A stretch of 64,000 nt of DNA. Source: Oscillospiraceae bacterium. Its GTDB lineage: Bacteria > Bacillota > Clostridia > Oscillospirales > Ruminococcaceae. Shown here one piece after another: positions 7,361 through 15,211 of the stretch. The stretch spans positions 1 to 64,000 of the forward strand of contig JAHHTP010000004.1 of assembly GCA_020024615.1 (NCBI GenBank), in the 5' to 3' direction. Below the pieces are notes generated by a model, which was given only the letters and a program-made list of their open reading frames with translations, did no database searches and was not told the origin of the DNA. The number at the start of each line of letters is the position of its first letter. Positions within the stretch are counted from its first letter, which is position 1. The position numbers and the translations under genes were made by a program.

Positions 7361-8247
7361 CAATTTATCTCCATTTCCTGTTGTGTTTGCTTCTTTTCTT
7401 TTTCTGATACCGTTTTAGCGGTTGTCTGCAAACCAAAATATAATATATTATCTAATATTTTTTTCATGTGGTGTATTTCCAGCAATTCATATGCTTCAAT
7501 TGCACCACCGATACAGCGATTGATCGTTGCAAGTGCGCCTGCTTTGATCTCCTGCTTTTGTTGGCTCCATTCCCTATGCATTCCAAGCAAAAAAGGATTG
7601 AAGTTACCTTTCTTTTTATCTTTTTCCAAATCGTCCAGCGCGTCGATGAAATAAACATAACGCCCAATTTGATAGCCAAGTTCATGCAATATTCGCTTCT
7701 GAACTGCATCTGGCGATAACTGCTCAAAAAATAAAGCCATCATCTGGCCTGTTGGATCAGCTGCCCTGTCACGGGTAACCTGCTCATGATGTTCAGCTTG
7801 CTTTTGCGCCTTTGTCAAATCACCTGCAGCCTGCACCAAAAGTGGAAAATCCCGCGCTGCTTTGCGCACCGAAAATCCGGTTATAAACGCGATAAATTTC
7901 CAGAAAAGCCTGCCAAAAAAACGACTATCCTCGATATTATCCGCAATTTTGGCACTCGAAAGCAGCACCGCTGCCGCCGACAGCAGACGATCTGAATCAT
8001 CGCATGCCATGCAATACCGCTTGTGAAACGGATGCGCAATGCAGCGTTTTTTGCAGGCAGTCACCTTGCCTTCTTTTAGCCCTTCTAGCAGCAGCTTCAC
8101 AAATGCAAAATCATAGCTGAGTGTAAACCGCCACAGTTGACCGTAATCCCGGCCAAGCTGTTTGCAGAATCCGCAGTATGCACTTTTGTATGTCTCATAC
8201 TCCGAAACACGCAAATCCGGTGTATACACACGGATGTAACCAAACAT
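7360..8247 (-). CDS. DUF5685 family protein
   Basis: This 295-aa protein begins MFGYIRVYTPDLRVSE, followed by SAYCGFCKQLGRDYG, the typical opening of DUF5685. Cysteine pairs lie at about residues 25-28 (CGFC) and in the CKKRC/CMAC region (about 66-82), suggesting a metal or Fe-S site; the remainder is helical, with a DALDDLEKDKKKGNFNP motif near residues 200-217. That motif resembles the second Asp-rich segment of all-helical prenyl-chain-handling enzymes, but this is only a resemblance. The function is unknown. The ATG at 8247 has AGGATAGGAAAG before it. It is first in an operon with the J-domain protein, to which it is translationally coupled, and a small membrane protein. Confidence 0.75.
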   Translation of the reverse strand: MFGYIRVYTPDLRVSEYETYKSAYCGFCKQLGRDYGQLWRFTLSYDFAFVKLLLEGLKEGKVTACKKRCIAHPFHKRYCMACDDSDRLLSAAAVLLSSAKIADNIEDSRFFGRLFWKFIAFITGFSVRKAARDFPLLVQAAGDLTKAQKQAEHHEQVTRDRAADPTGQMMALFFEQLSPDAVQKRILHELGYQIGRYVYFIDALDDLEKDKKKGNFNPFLLGMHREWSQQKQEIKAGALATINRCIGGAIEAYELLEIHHMKKILDNILYFGLQTTAKTVSEKEKKQTQQEMEIN

Positions 8248-8381
8248 ATCTTTCCTATCCTTTCGACAAATTTGTGTCTGTACTTATTGTACCTGATTTT
8301 ACAGTGGAAGATATGAAATAACTGTAAAAATTCAGTTGTCATTCTCTAACATCTTCATTTTTATCCCAAAAACAAGGAAAA

Positions 8382-8405
8382 ACCGCCTGTCAACGGACAG
8401 ACGGT
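8382..8405 (-). terminator. intrinsic terminator of the L,D-transpeptidase gene
   Basis: On the minus strand ACCGTCTGTC pairs with GACAGGCGGT (one G-U) and is followed by TTTTTCCTTGTTTT. It lies ten bases after the stop codon. Confidence 0.85.
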
Positions 8406-8414
8406 CTCTGTAAA

Positions 8415-9920
8415 TCATTTATTTTTTACTGTAAAGCTAATGGTCATATCTTTGGTTGCCTTGTTATCATAAGCATCAACCGCAACAGCTTTTACCAGAT
8501 AAGTATAGCGCGTATAGGTGTGAACAATCTCATCCGGCTGAGATGACGAAGATTCCTCGCTGCTCGAGGACGATTCGCTGCTGGAGAATGACTCACTGTC
8601 AGAAGAAGATTCTTCACTGCTAGTGGTATCCGACGACTCGGTAGAGGATTCCAATTCAGATTCATCTGGCTGTAAAATTTCCGGTGCAGAGGTATCCAGT
8701 TGAGAGGTTCTTAAAACAGTTCGAGAATGATTCGAAGTTTCGGTGTACTGTCTTGTTTTCTGCAATTTCAATTTGACATTCAGCGAAACAATTTTGGACA
8801 GATCACTTGCTGTTACGCCAGCTTTGATCATCGCACAGCCTTTCGCCTCACTTTCCGCAAAGAAATGGTCTGCAAGATCAAACGAAATGGTCGGTGCTGT
8901 CGTATCTACAATGGTAATCACCGCCGACGCATCAGAAGTCTTTCCATAGGCATCCGTTACAGTATATTTCAGGTCATATTTTCCCACTTTCTTGGAATTG
9001 ACTTTCCCTTTTACGGTAATAGCATCGGTCAAGGATTCACCGAATGTATCCTTTGCCGTGACCCCTTTTAACGGTTTGAAGTTTGTTCCAAGTTCAACCG
9101 TACTATCTTTTACTCCGACCAGGGTCGGCTCTTTGAGATCATGCCACGGATTATTGGGGTCGGTATCACCTGGATCCCAATTGCGCAGCTTTCCTTCGAT
9201 CGGAATTTTGGCAACCGTCGGTTTTCCCAGCGGCCCAGTGGAAGAATAATCATCATAAATTTCTACGCCAGTTCCGCGACTGCAGTTATCCATAACCCAT
9301 TTTGCATCAGTATAGGTCATACGAATACAGCCATGTGACGCCGTCTGTCCCAGTTTGTTATACTCTCTGTAACAAAGCGTACTGTTATCCTGCTGGTAAT
9401 ACGGTATCGAATGAATCAGGATCGGGCCTGTAACACGGCTTGCATACTGGGAATATACATCGCCCACCATCAACAGCCAGCGATACTGTGTACCGATACT
9501 GAATGTTCCAAGCGGTGTGTTAGAGCCTCCACAGGACACTACAATTGCTTTTACTGGCACCGTGAATTTTCCCTTATCATCTTTGGTGTATACCGTGCAG
9601 GTATTCATTGCACGGTTGATTCTAAGATAATATTGTTGTCTCAAAGTCGCTTGGGAAGGTTCTTTTTTATCCGACTTACTGTTCGTTTCAGAAGAAACTT
9701 CAGACGCATCCTCCATTTGACTGCCGATTTCTTCGACATCATGTTTCACAGCGGAAGTCGTATCATCTACTGTTGAAGAGATTTCACTGCCAATATCAGA
9801 AATCACTTCACTTTCTGGATTGGACAAACTTTCTGGCAGAATCTCCTGACCACCACACCCAGAAAGTGGCAGAATCACAAGACATACTAATAAAAAACAT
9901 ACTAAAATACTACGCTTCAT
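8415..9920 (-). CDS. L,D-transpeptidase (YkuD) lipoprotein with Ig-like domains
   Basis: This 501-aa lipoprotein has a signal peptide and the lipobox LPLSGC, with Cys22 as the lipidated residue. After an acidic Ser/Thr linker (23-92), the YkuD catalytic domain spans about 95-225 and holds HSIPYY and the active-site motif SHGCIRM with Cys198. Such enzymes make 3-3 crosslinks in peptidoglycan or attach proteins to it. Residues about 265-340 form an Ig-like repeat (KVGKYDLKYTVTDAYGKTSD), and a second such domain from 341 to the end is interrupted by a 40-residue Ser-rich stretch (420-461). The ATG follows a roughly 180-nt leader. The gene stands alone between two terminated units and acts at the outer face of the membrane. 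Confidence 0.9.
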   Translation of the reverse strand: MKRSILVCFLLVCLVILPLSGCGGQEILPESLSNPESEVISDIGSEISSTVDDTTSAVKHDVEEIGSQMEDASEVSSETNSKSDKKEPSQATLRQQYYLRINRAMNTCTVYTKDDKGKFTVPVKAIVVSCGGSNTPLGTFSIGTQYRWLLMVGDVYSQYASRVTGPILIHSIPYYQQDNSTLCYREYNKLGQTASHGCIRMTYTDAKWVMDNCSRGTGVEIYDDYSSTGPLGKPTVAKIPIEGKLRNWDPGDTDPNNPWHDLKEPTLVGVKDSTVELGTNFKPLKGVTAKDTFGESLTDAITVKGKVNSKKVGKYDLKYTVTDAYGKTSDASAVITIVDTTAPTISFDLADHFFAESEAKGCAMIKAGVTASDLSKIVSLNVKLKLQKTRQYTETSNHSRTVLRTSQLDTSAPEILQPDESELESSTESSDTTSSEESSSDSESFSSSESSSSSEESSSSQPDEIVHTYTRYTYLVKAVAVDAYDNKATKDMTISFTVKNK

Positions 9921-9959
9921 TTTCCTGCATCCTATTATTTATTTGCTGTAAATTCAAAA

Positions 9960-10045
9960 ACGGCTGAAAATCGCTGCTCCTTTCCAACTGGCACCAGCTC
10001 TCACCAGGCGGAATAACCTTACTAAAGAGAGATTATGTATAACGA
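9960..10045 (-). promoter_or_regulatory. possible structured leader of the L,D-transpeptidase gene
   Basis: The transcript predicted from the promoter at 10107-10135 has about 180 nt before the ATG. Within it are short complementary blocks: CTCTC (from 10034) with GAGAG (from 10002), and CTGG with CCAG around GAGAGCTGGTGCCAG. The segment TGGTGAGAGCTGG recalls the upper stem I of T-box leaders, but no specifier or antiterminator can be found. No known riboswitch was recognised. This is reported only as a candidate. Confidence 0.25.
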
Positions 10046-10106
10046 TTGATGCTATGCAACAACCATTCTGTACAATTTTCCTTTAGCAACAGCTTTTTCA
10101 TTTTAA

Positions 10107-10135
10107 ATTATACCGAATCAACAGTAAAATAGCAA
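10107..10135 (-). promoter_or_regulatory. sigma-A promoter of the L,D-transpeptidase gene
   Basis: On the minus strand TTGCTA (10130-10135) and TATAAT (10107-10112) are separated by 17 bp. The expected start is near 10100. Confidence 0.7.
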
Positions 10136-10173
10136 CTATTTTATCAAACTTGTAAGAATTTGTAATCTATTAT

Positions 10174-11190
10174 TCAAGGAAAATGATAATGTTCAATTAA
10201 ATCGGTATTGGCGGCCGCAGCGAGCGTAATCCCATTTTCCGCAGTACTGGGAATCAGGACGGTGGATTTTTGCCCAGTAGCCAACATAACGGAGCGTTCG
10301 CTGACATTATCAATCCCTACCGTGCGGGACACTGTGCTGACTCGTTTGAAAACGCCTTTTACTGCCGATAATTCTTTTGCAGAAAAAGTTTCAAACGCAA
10401 GATCATACTTCTTGCAGAATGCAAGCAGTCCCGGTTCATTTTTCTTCAAGTCAATGCTGCACACCTTGGACACCGCCGAAAAATGAATATGGGAGCGTTC
10501 AAACACATCAAATACAACGTGCTCAATCTGCTCTAAGGAGGTTCCTTTGCGGCATCCGATTCCCAGCACAAGCACAGGCGGAACCAAAATCAAAGCATCT
10601 GGGGAACTTGCAGAAAAATCATATACCGTAAAAAAAATATCTGCTTCGGTTGGCGCGCTGGTATAATACAAATGTTCCGGTGTTTTACCGGAAATTTCAA
10701 CCAGTGAGAGCAGTTTCACCGGAACACCAGCAGACAGTTTTCCGGTGATTATTTTGATCTGTTCGGGATTATGTACCTTGATATTCTGCGAAGTAGCCCA
10801 GCATTCCAAATCAAAATCATGACATCGCCTGCCCTGTTTGGGAATCACCGCAACACAACCAATTGCAGAGCCAATCCGCTTTGCAAGCATATCCGCATTG
10901 CCATCATCTCCGGCAAGAAGCGGGATACAGAAGGTGCCCTGATCATCCAATACGACAACGGATGGACGGCGTTGATGGTTACAAAGCAGTGGGGCGAGTG
11001 CCTCAACTACCGTATCTGTTTTCCCGATATAAATCAGCGCATCCCGATAACCAAACTGATATTCGCTCCATTGGCCAACCGACCGACCGTAAAAATGCTC
11101 TATACTGTCGCCGTATTCGCTCAATTCCAAAAGCAGCTTTTTGGCCAGTCGTGCGCCTTCCGCCGTCAAAGATATCATTGCCACATCCAT
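10174..11190 (-). CDS. cbiG: CbiG-like cobalt-precorrin 5A hydrolase
   Basis: The 338-aa protein matches CbiG. The central part has IGKTDTVVEALAPLL and VVVLDDQGTFCIPLLAGDDGNAD (about 50-100), and the C-terminal domain has VLGIGCRKGTSLEQIE (about 235-250) and the run to LATGQKSTV (about 310). CbiG opens the delta-lactone ring of cobalt-precorrin 5A in anaerobic cobalamin synthesis and releases acetaldehyde. The ATG at 11190 is chosen because AGGGGGGAT precedes it and the predicted transcription start lies upstream; the frame itself opens earlier, inside the promoter. No other cobalamin gene lies nearby, which is unusual, since cbiG is normally inside a cbi operon. Confidence 0.85.
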   Translation of the reverse strand: MDVAMISLTAEGARLAKKLLLELSEYGDSIEHFYGRSVGQWSEYQFGYRDALIYIGKTDTVVEALAPLLCNHQRRPSVVVLDDQGTFCIPLLAGDDGNADMLAKRIGSAIGCVAVIPKQGRRCHDFDLECWATSQNIKVHNPEQIKIITGKLSAGVPVKLLSLVEISGKTPEHLYYTSAPTEADIFFTVYDFSASSPDALILVPPVLVLGIGCRKGTSLEQIEHVVFDVFERSHIHFSAVSKVCSIDLKKNEPGLLAFCKKYDLAFETFSAKELSAVKGVFKRVSTVSRTVGIDNVSERSVMLATGQKSTVLIPSTAENGITLAAAANTDLIEHYHFP

Positions 11191-11220
11191 CGTTGATCCC
11201 CCCTTCCTGATTTTTTCATA

Positions 11221-11249
11221 ATTATACCACATATCATGAGAATTGTCCA
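11221..11249 (-). promoter_or_regulatory. sigma-A promoter of cbiG
   Basis: TGGACA (11244-11249) and TATAAT (11221-11226) on the minus strand are 17 bp apart, with TGG directly before the -10 (extended -10). No cobalamin riboswitch fits into the roughly 25 nt between this promoter and the ATG at 11190. Confidence 0.75.
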
Positions 11250-11286
11250 CCAGAAAGCTGCCTTTTCCTATAGAGTTGACAAAAAA

Positions 11287-11308
11287 CCGTATGGTGTATA
11301 CCATACGG
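11287..11308 (-). terminator. intrinsic terminator of the his operon
   Basis: CCGTATGGT and ACCATACGG form a perfect 9-bp stem with a four-base loop, followed on the minus strand by TTTTTTG. It lies eight bases after the hisE stop. Confidence 0.9.
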
Positions 11309-11315
11309 CAAACAA

Positions 11316-11642
11316 TCAGGTATTATGATCCGATACATGGAATTGCTTCAAATTACCGATTTTCTGGCGACGCTGTTCGAGTTCAGCCTGTACATCTTCC
11401 ACCGAAACACCTTTTTCCGCCATCATCACCAGCGTATGATAGCACAAATCGGCAATCTCACCAATCAGCTCATCCTTGTTCTCATTTTTTGCGGCGATAA
11501 TCATTTCCGCATTTTCCTCACCGCATTTTTTTAAAATCTTATCGAGACCTTTTTCAAACAGATAGCAGGTATAGGAACCCTCCTGCGGATTCTCTTTGCG
11601 TTTTAATACGATGTCATATAAGCCCTTAATGGTTTCTTCCAT
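11316..11642 (-). CDS. hisE: phosphoribosyl-ATP pyrophosphatase
   Basis: The 108-aa all-helical protein has the MazG-like motif EENAEMIIAAKNENKDELIGE (shown in part) around residues 38-60 and the GSYTCYLFEKGLDKILKKCG segment before it. It hydrolyses PR-ATP to PR-AMP and pyrophosphate, the second step of histidine synthesis. In many bacteria it is fused to HisI; here the two are separate genes with a 2-bp gap, hisI upstream. AAGGAG precedes the ATG. It is the last gene of the his operon. Confidence 0.95.
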   Translation of the reverse strand: MEETIKGLYDIVLKRKENPQEGSYTCYLFEKGLDKILKKCGEENAEMIIAAKNENKDELIGEIADLCYHTLVMMAEKGVSVEDVQAELEQRRQKIGNLKQFHVSDHNT

Positions 11643-11644
11643 GA

Positions 11645-11983
11645 TTATTCTCCTTCTGCAATTTTTTGAAAGAAGCAGCTATGTGCGCCGGTATGGCAGG
11701 CTGGCCCCATTGCTTCCACCTTAATCAACAGTGTGTCGTCATCACAGTCTGACCAGATTTCAACAATCTTCTGCATATTGCCGCTGGTAGCTCCTTTGTT
11801 CCAAAGTTCCTGTCTGGAACGCGACCAAAACCAGGTATAACCGGTTTCCAGCGTCAATTTCAGACTTTCCCTGTTCATATAAGCAAGCATTAGTACTTCT
11901 CCGGTTTGATTCTCGGTCACAATCGCCGGAATCAGATCGGATTTTGCAAAATACACATCCAGATTTGCAATATTATGTTTCAT
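11645..11983 (-). CDS. hisI: phosphoribosyl-AMP cyclohydrolase
   Basis: The 112-aa protein has the family motifs YMNRESLKLTLETG, WFWSRSRQELWNKGATSGN and a DCDDDTLLIKVEAMGPACHTG segment (shown in parts) whose Asp and Cys residues bind magnesium and zinc. It opens the purine ring of PR-AMP, the third step of the pathway. The ATG at 11983 overlaps the hisF stop as ATGA and has GGAGG seven bases upstream, so the longer frame to 12010 is not used. Confidence 0.95.
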   Translation of the reverse strand: MKHNIANLDVYFAKSDLIPAIVTENQTGEVLMLAYMNRESLKLTLETGYTWFWSRSRQELWNKGATSGNMQKIVEIWSDCDDDTLLIKVEAMGPACHTGAHSCFFQKIAEGE

Positions 11984-12768
11984 CACAATGCCTCCAATTT
12001 TCGCAGACAACGCACCGGAATCCCTTTTTGATTTAGATGATCTTTGACCTGACCGACCGTCAACTCCTTATAGTGAAACAGAGAGGCCGCCAGTGCCGCA
12101 TCCGCCTGCGTTTCTTCAAACACTTCCGAGAAATGCGCCAAACTGCCGCATCCGCCGGACGCAATAACCGGAATGGTAACCGCCGCACAAACGGCATTGA
12201 GCATCTCCAAATCAAACCCCTGTTTGGTGCCGTCGGCATCCATCGAAGTCAGCAGAATCTCGCCCGCACCCAACTCCTCGACCTTTTTTGCCCATTCCAC
12301 CGCATCCAAACCGGTGTCAATTCGTCCGCCATGCACCACTACATGATAGCCGTTCTCATACTTTTTGGCATCAATCGCCACAACCACACACTGGCTGCCG
12401 AAAATATCCGCCGCATCTGCAATCAGCTGCGGATTCTTGACCGCTGCCGAGTTGACCGAAATCTTATCCGCGCCAGCACGCAGCAAAACCCGAAAATCCT
12501 CAATGGTACGAATACCGCCGCCAACCGTCAGTGGGACAAAAATTTCAGATGCCGTTCGACGCACTACATCAATCATCGTTCCCCTACCCTCATGGGTTGC
12601 GGTAATATCTAAAAATGCAATCTCGTCTGCTCCGGCTTCATTATATGCTTTGGCGCATTCCACCGGATCGCCCACCTCTTTGATGCCAACAAAGTGAATG
12701 CCCTTAACCACCTTGCCATCCTTGACATCCAGGCATGGAATAATACGCTTTGCAAGTGTTGTTTTCAT
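11983..12768 (-). CDS. hisF: imidazole glycerol phosphate synthase, cyclase subunit
   Basis: This 261-aa (beta/alpha)8 barrel begins KRIIPCLDVKDGKVVKG, with the catalytic Asp of CLDVKDG, and has the second catalytic Asp in LLTSMDADGTKQG (about residue 135). It forms the glutamine amidotransferase with HisH and makes IGP plus AICAR from PRFAR. The ATG at 12768 starts one base after the hisA stop; the frame further upstream lies inside hisA. AAGGCAGGG within hisA serves as its ribosome site. Confidence 0.97.
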   Translation of the reverse strand: MKTTLAKRIIPCLDVKDGKVVKGIHFVGIKEVGDPVECAKAYNEAGADEIAFLDITATHEGRGTMIDVVRRTASEIFVPLTVGGGIRTIEDFRVLLRAGADKISVNSAAVKNPQLIADAADIFGSQCVVVAIDAKKYENGYHVVVHGGRIDTGLDAVEWAKKVEELGAGEILLTSMDADGTKQGFDLEMLNAVCAAVTIPVIASGGCGSLAHFSEVFEETQADAALAASLFHYKELTVGQVKDHLNQKGIPVRCLRKLEAL

Positions 12769-12769
12769 C

Positions 12770-13513
12770 TTATTCCCTGCCTTTCCGATAGGTTGTCGCA
12801 GCAGCATGTGCAACCGCCTCTTTCAGATTCAATGTTCCTTTGTACAGCGATTTTCCGCAGATTGCGCCATATAGGTTTAAATCACAGAGCTGTTTGATAT
12901 CATTCAGCAGATGAATACCGCCGGATGCGACAATGTCACAGGATACCGCCCGATTTAAGGCATCCAGCTGCTCAAAATTCGGTCCGGACAAGGTGCCGTC
13001 TTTGGAAATATCGGTATAAATGATGGTCTGCACACCCAGCTGCTCCATCTGCCTGGAAAGCTCGATATAATGCACCGAGGATGTATCCAACCAACCTTCG
13101 GTCGCTACCATTTCGTTTTTGGCATCAATCCCAACCACAATATGTTCCCTGCCGTATGCTGTAATGGATTCTTTTACCAACTGCGGATTTTTCACCGCCG
13201 CTGAACCCAAAATCACGCGGTACACACCGTTTTGCAGATAATATTCAATCGCTGCTCGATCTCGAATGCCACCGCCGACCTCTACCTTTAATCCGGTGTG
13301 CCTTGCAATATCCAGATAAATCGGCGCATTGCACAACTTTCCGTACTTCGCACCATCCAAATCAACGGTATGAAGATACACCGCCCCATCTGCTTCAAAT
13401 CCCTTTGCGGTGTCCAGTGGATTTTGCGCCACCTGCTCGACCGTACCGAAATCCCCCTTGTGCAGACGGACACATTTTCCGTCCATAATATCAATCGCTG
13501 GAAAAATTATCAT
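12770..13513 (-). CDS. hisA: phosphoribosylformimino-5-aminoimidazole carboxamide ribotide isomerase
   Basis: The 247-aa barrel starts MIIFPAIDIMDGKCVRLHKG, with catalytic Asp8, and has the second Asp in YTDISKDGTLSGPN (about residue 130). It isomerises ProFAR to PRFAR. It is homologous to HisF and overlaps hisH by 4 bp, so ring isomerisation and cyclisation genes are coupled in the order hisH-hisA-hisF. Confidence 0.97.
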   Translation of the reverse strand: MIIFPAIDIMDGKCVRLHKGDFGTVEQVAQNPLDTAKGFEADGAVYLHTVDLDGAKYGKLCNAPIYLDIARHTGLKVEVGGGIRDRAAIEYYLQNGVYRVILGSAAVKNPQLVKESITAYGREHIVVGIDAKNEMVATEGWLDTSSVHYIELSRQMEQLGVQTIIYTDISKDGTLSGPNFEQLDALNRAVSCDIVASGGIHLLNDIKQLCDLNLYGAICGKSLYKGTLNLKEAVAHAAATTYRKGRE

Positions 13514-14124
13514 AATCCGCCCGCCCTTTCTGCAAATGCTTTTAAGATGGAGAGTCCCAATTCACCGCTTTTTTCGGGGTGGAACTGACAGCCATATATA
13601 TTGCGATTCTGCACCATTGCTGGAATCATATCACCATAATCGGTATCCGCAACCAGATATTTCTGCCCGGTAAATGCACGGTAGGAGTGAACAAAATACA
13701 CACTGTCCCCCTCCTGCACCTGTCCCAAAATCGGAGAATCCTGCCGAATATGCAGCTGATTCCAGCCCATATGCGGGATTTTCAGCGCATGATCAAAATC
13801 GTCGATCCGATCTACATAGCCCGGAATGAGCCCAAGTCCTGCCGTCTTGCCAAATTCGGTACTGTAATCAAATAAAAGCTGAAATCCAAGACAAATACCA
13901 AGCAGTGGTTTTGTTTCCACCAATTCCAGCAGAAGTTGCGTCAAACCCTTTTCATCCAGCGATTCCTTCGCTTTGGGGAATGCACCAACCCCCGGCAGAA
14001 TCAGTCCATCTGCTGCCGCAAGTTTTTTCGGGTCTGCGGTGATCTCATTTTCGATTCCAAGAAAATGCAAAGCATTCTGCACCGAAAACAGATTGCCTGC
14101 TTTATAGTCAATGATTGCAATCAT
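13510..14124 (-). CDS. hisH: imidazole glycerol phosphate synthase, glutaminase subunit
   Basis: This 204-aa class I amidotransferase has the nucleophile motif LLGICLGFQLLFD (Cys about 80), the opening MIAIIDYKAGNLFSV, and the His-Glu pair in CQFHPEKSG near the C-terminus. It feeds ammonia from glutamine to HisF. The ATG at 14124 is preceded by AAAGGGAA and lies 14 bp after the GNAT gene stop; the longer frame to 14202 runs into that gene. Confidence 0.96.
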   Translation of the reverse strand: MIAIIDYKAGNLFSVQNALHFLGIENEITADPKKLAAADGLILPGVGAFPKAKESLDEKGLTQLLLELVETKPLLGICLGFQLLFDYSTEFGKTAGLGLIPGYVDRIDDFDHALKIPHMGWNQLHIRQDSPILGQVQEGDSVYFVHSYRAFTGQKYLVADTDYGDMIPAMVQNRNIYGCQFHPEKSGELGLSILKAFAERAGGL

Positions 14125-14138
14125 TCGCTTTTCCCTTT

Positions 14139-14624
14139 CTATTCGGGTAATTTTTCGTAAGCCAGACGCGGCGAACCATCCGCAATATAGATAATGCCGC
14201 AATAGACAAATCCGTATTTTTCCATCAGCCTGCGCATCACCACATTATCCTGATGGGTGTCCATCCGGATATGCGCACAGCGATTGACACAAAACCGCAT
14301 CACCGCATCAAACACGCCTTTCTGCGTGCCATTGGATGCAATCCTGTGGATTGTGCCATACAAGCTATCGCTTTTCCATGCGCCGTCGATTTTACGGTAG
14401 GTGTCATCCTCACCGATGATAAAAGCAAAACATCCGCAGATATTTTCCCCCTCTTTCACCAGATAGAAAACCCCATCGCTTATATCCTGTTCAATCATAT
14501 CGGCAGATGGATAGCCCTGTTTCCATTGATTGGGATTTCCTGTCTGAATCATAATCTGCCTGCCCTGCTCTAAAACATCCAGAATCTGCGGAATATCGTT
14601 AAAAGATGCTGCTATAATCTCCAT
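14139..14624 (-). CDS. GNAT family N-acetyltransferase embedded in the his operon
   Basis: The 161-aa protein has a GNAT fold: the N-terminal MEIIAASFNDIPQILDVLEQ helix, a central strand pair (VFYLVKEGENICGCFAFII), and a C-terminal part with MRRLMEKYGFVYCGIIYI, where the MxxxGF segment matches the end of motif A/B. The usual acetyl-CoA loop (Q/RxxGxG/A) is replaced by RIASNGTQKGVFDAV, a recognised variant. The start overlaps the hisB stop as ATGA and hisH follows after 14 bp, so it is made as part of the his operon. The substrate is unknown; a link to histidine precursors is only inferred from position. Confidence 0.85.
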   Translation of the reverse strand: MEIIAASFNDIPQILDVLEQGRQIMIQTGNPNQWKQGYPSADMIEQDISDGVFYLVKEGENICGCFAFIIGEDDTYRKIDGAWKSDSLYGTIHRIASNGTQKGVFDAVMRFCVNRCAHIRMDTHQDNVVMRRLMEKYGFVYCGIIYIADGSPRLAYEKLPE

Positions 14625-15211
14625 CAGTCGATACTTCCTTTGGTTGATAATGTAGAACCGTCCACACGGCGGAACAGCGCGTCCTGCAATGCGTGAGCAG
14701 CTGCTTTGAATAAGGCCTCTGCTTTATGATGGTCGTTTTGACCATACAGCACATTCAAATGCAGTGTTATGCCAGCATGAAATGCAAACGCCCGAAAAAA
14801 CTCCTCCACCATCTGTGTATCCATTTCGCCCATCCGGTCGGATGTAAATTTGCAGTCGAACACCAGATACGGTCTGCCCGAAATATCCAGTGCGCAGACG
14901 CCGAGTGCTTCATCCATCGGAATCATTGCATGGCCGTATCGGGTTATGCCGCTTTTATCGTCTAACGCTTTGGCAAATGCCTGTCCTAAAACAATACCGG
15001 TATCCTCGATGGTATGATGGCAATCCACATACAGATCGCCGGTTGCCTGAATCTGCATATCCACCCCGGAATGCGCAGAAAATGCGGTCAACATGTGGTC
15101 AAAAAAACCGATTTTCGTGGAAATATTCGATTTTCCGCTGCCGTCCAGATTGACTGTCACGGCAATCTGTGTTTCTTTTGTTTGACGTGAAACGGTAGCT
15201 ATTCTATCCAT
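14624..15211 (-). CDS. hisB: imidazoleglycerol-phosphate dehydratase
   Basis: The 195-aa monofunctional enzyme shows the paired metal-binding motifs DHMLTAFSAHSG and DCHHTIEDTGIVLGQA in the first half, and FFRAFAFHAGITLH and GQNDHHKAEALFKA in the second. It dehydrates IGP to imidazole acetol phosphate. There is no N-terminal HolPase domain as in E. coli HisB. The ATG at 15211 overlaps the hisC stop; a TTG at 15217 opens the frame but lies closer to the AGAGGGGGA site than is ideal. Confidence 0.96.
   Translation of the reverse strand: MDRIATVSRQTKETQIAVTVNLDGSGKSNISTKIGFFDHMLTAFSAHSGVDMQIQATGDLYVDCHHTIEDTGIVLGQAFAKALDDKSGITRYGHAMIPMDEALGVCALDISGRPYLVFDCKFTSDRMGEMDTQMVEEFFRAFAFHAGITLHLNVLYGQNDHHKAEALFKAAAHALQDALFRRVDGSTLSTKGSID

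Noticed and set aside
8535..8661. Short tandem repeat or CRISPR-like array
   Set aside because: The repetitiveness comes from Ser codons in a low-complexity linker; there are no spaced identical repeats.
9960..10045. T-box riboswitch upstream of the L,D-transpeptidase
   Set aside because: Only a short segment resembles stem I; no specifier loop, TGGNACCGCG box or terminator/antiterminator pair is present.
11190..11250. Cobalamin riboswitch upstream of cbiG
   Set aside because: The space between promoter and ATG is about 25 nt, and no B12-box sequence is seen.
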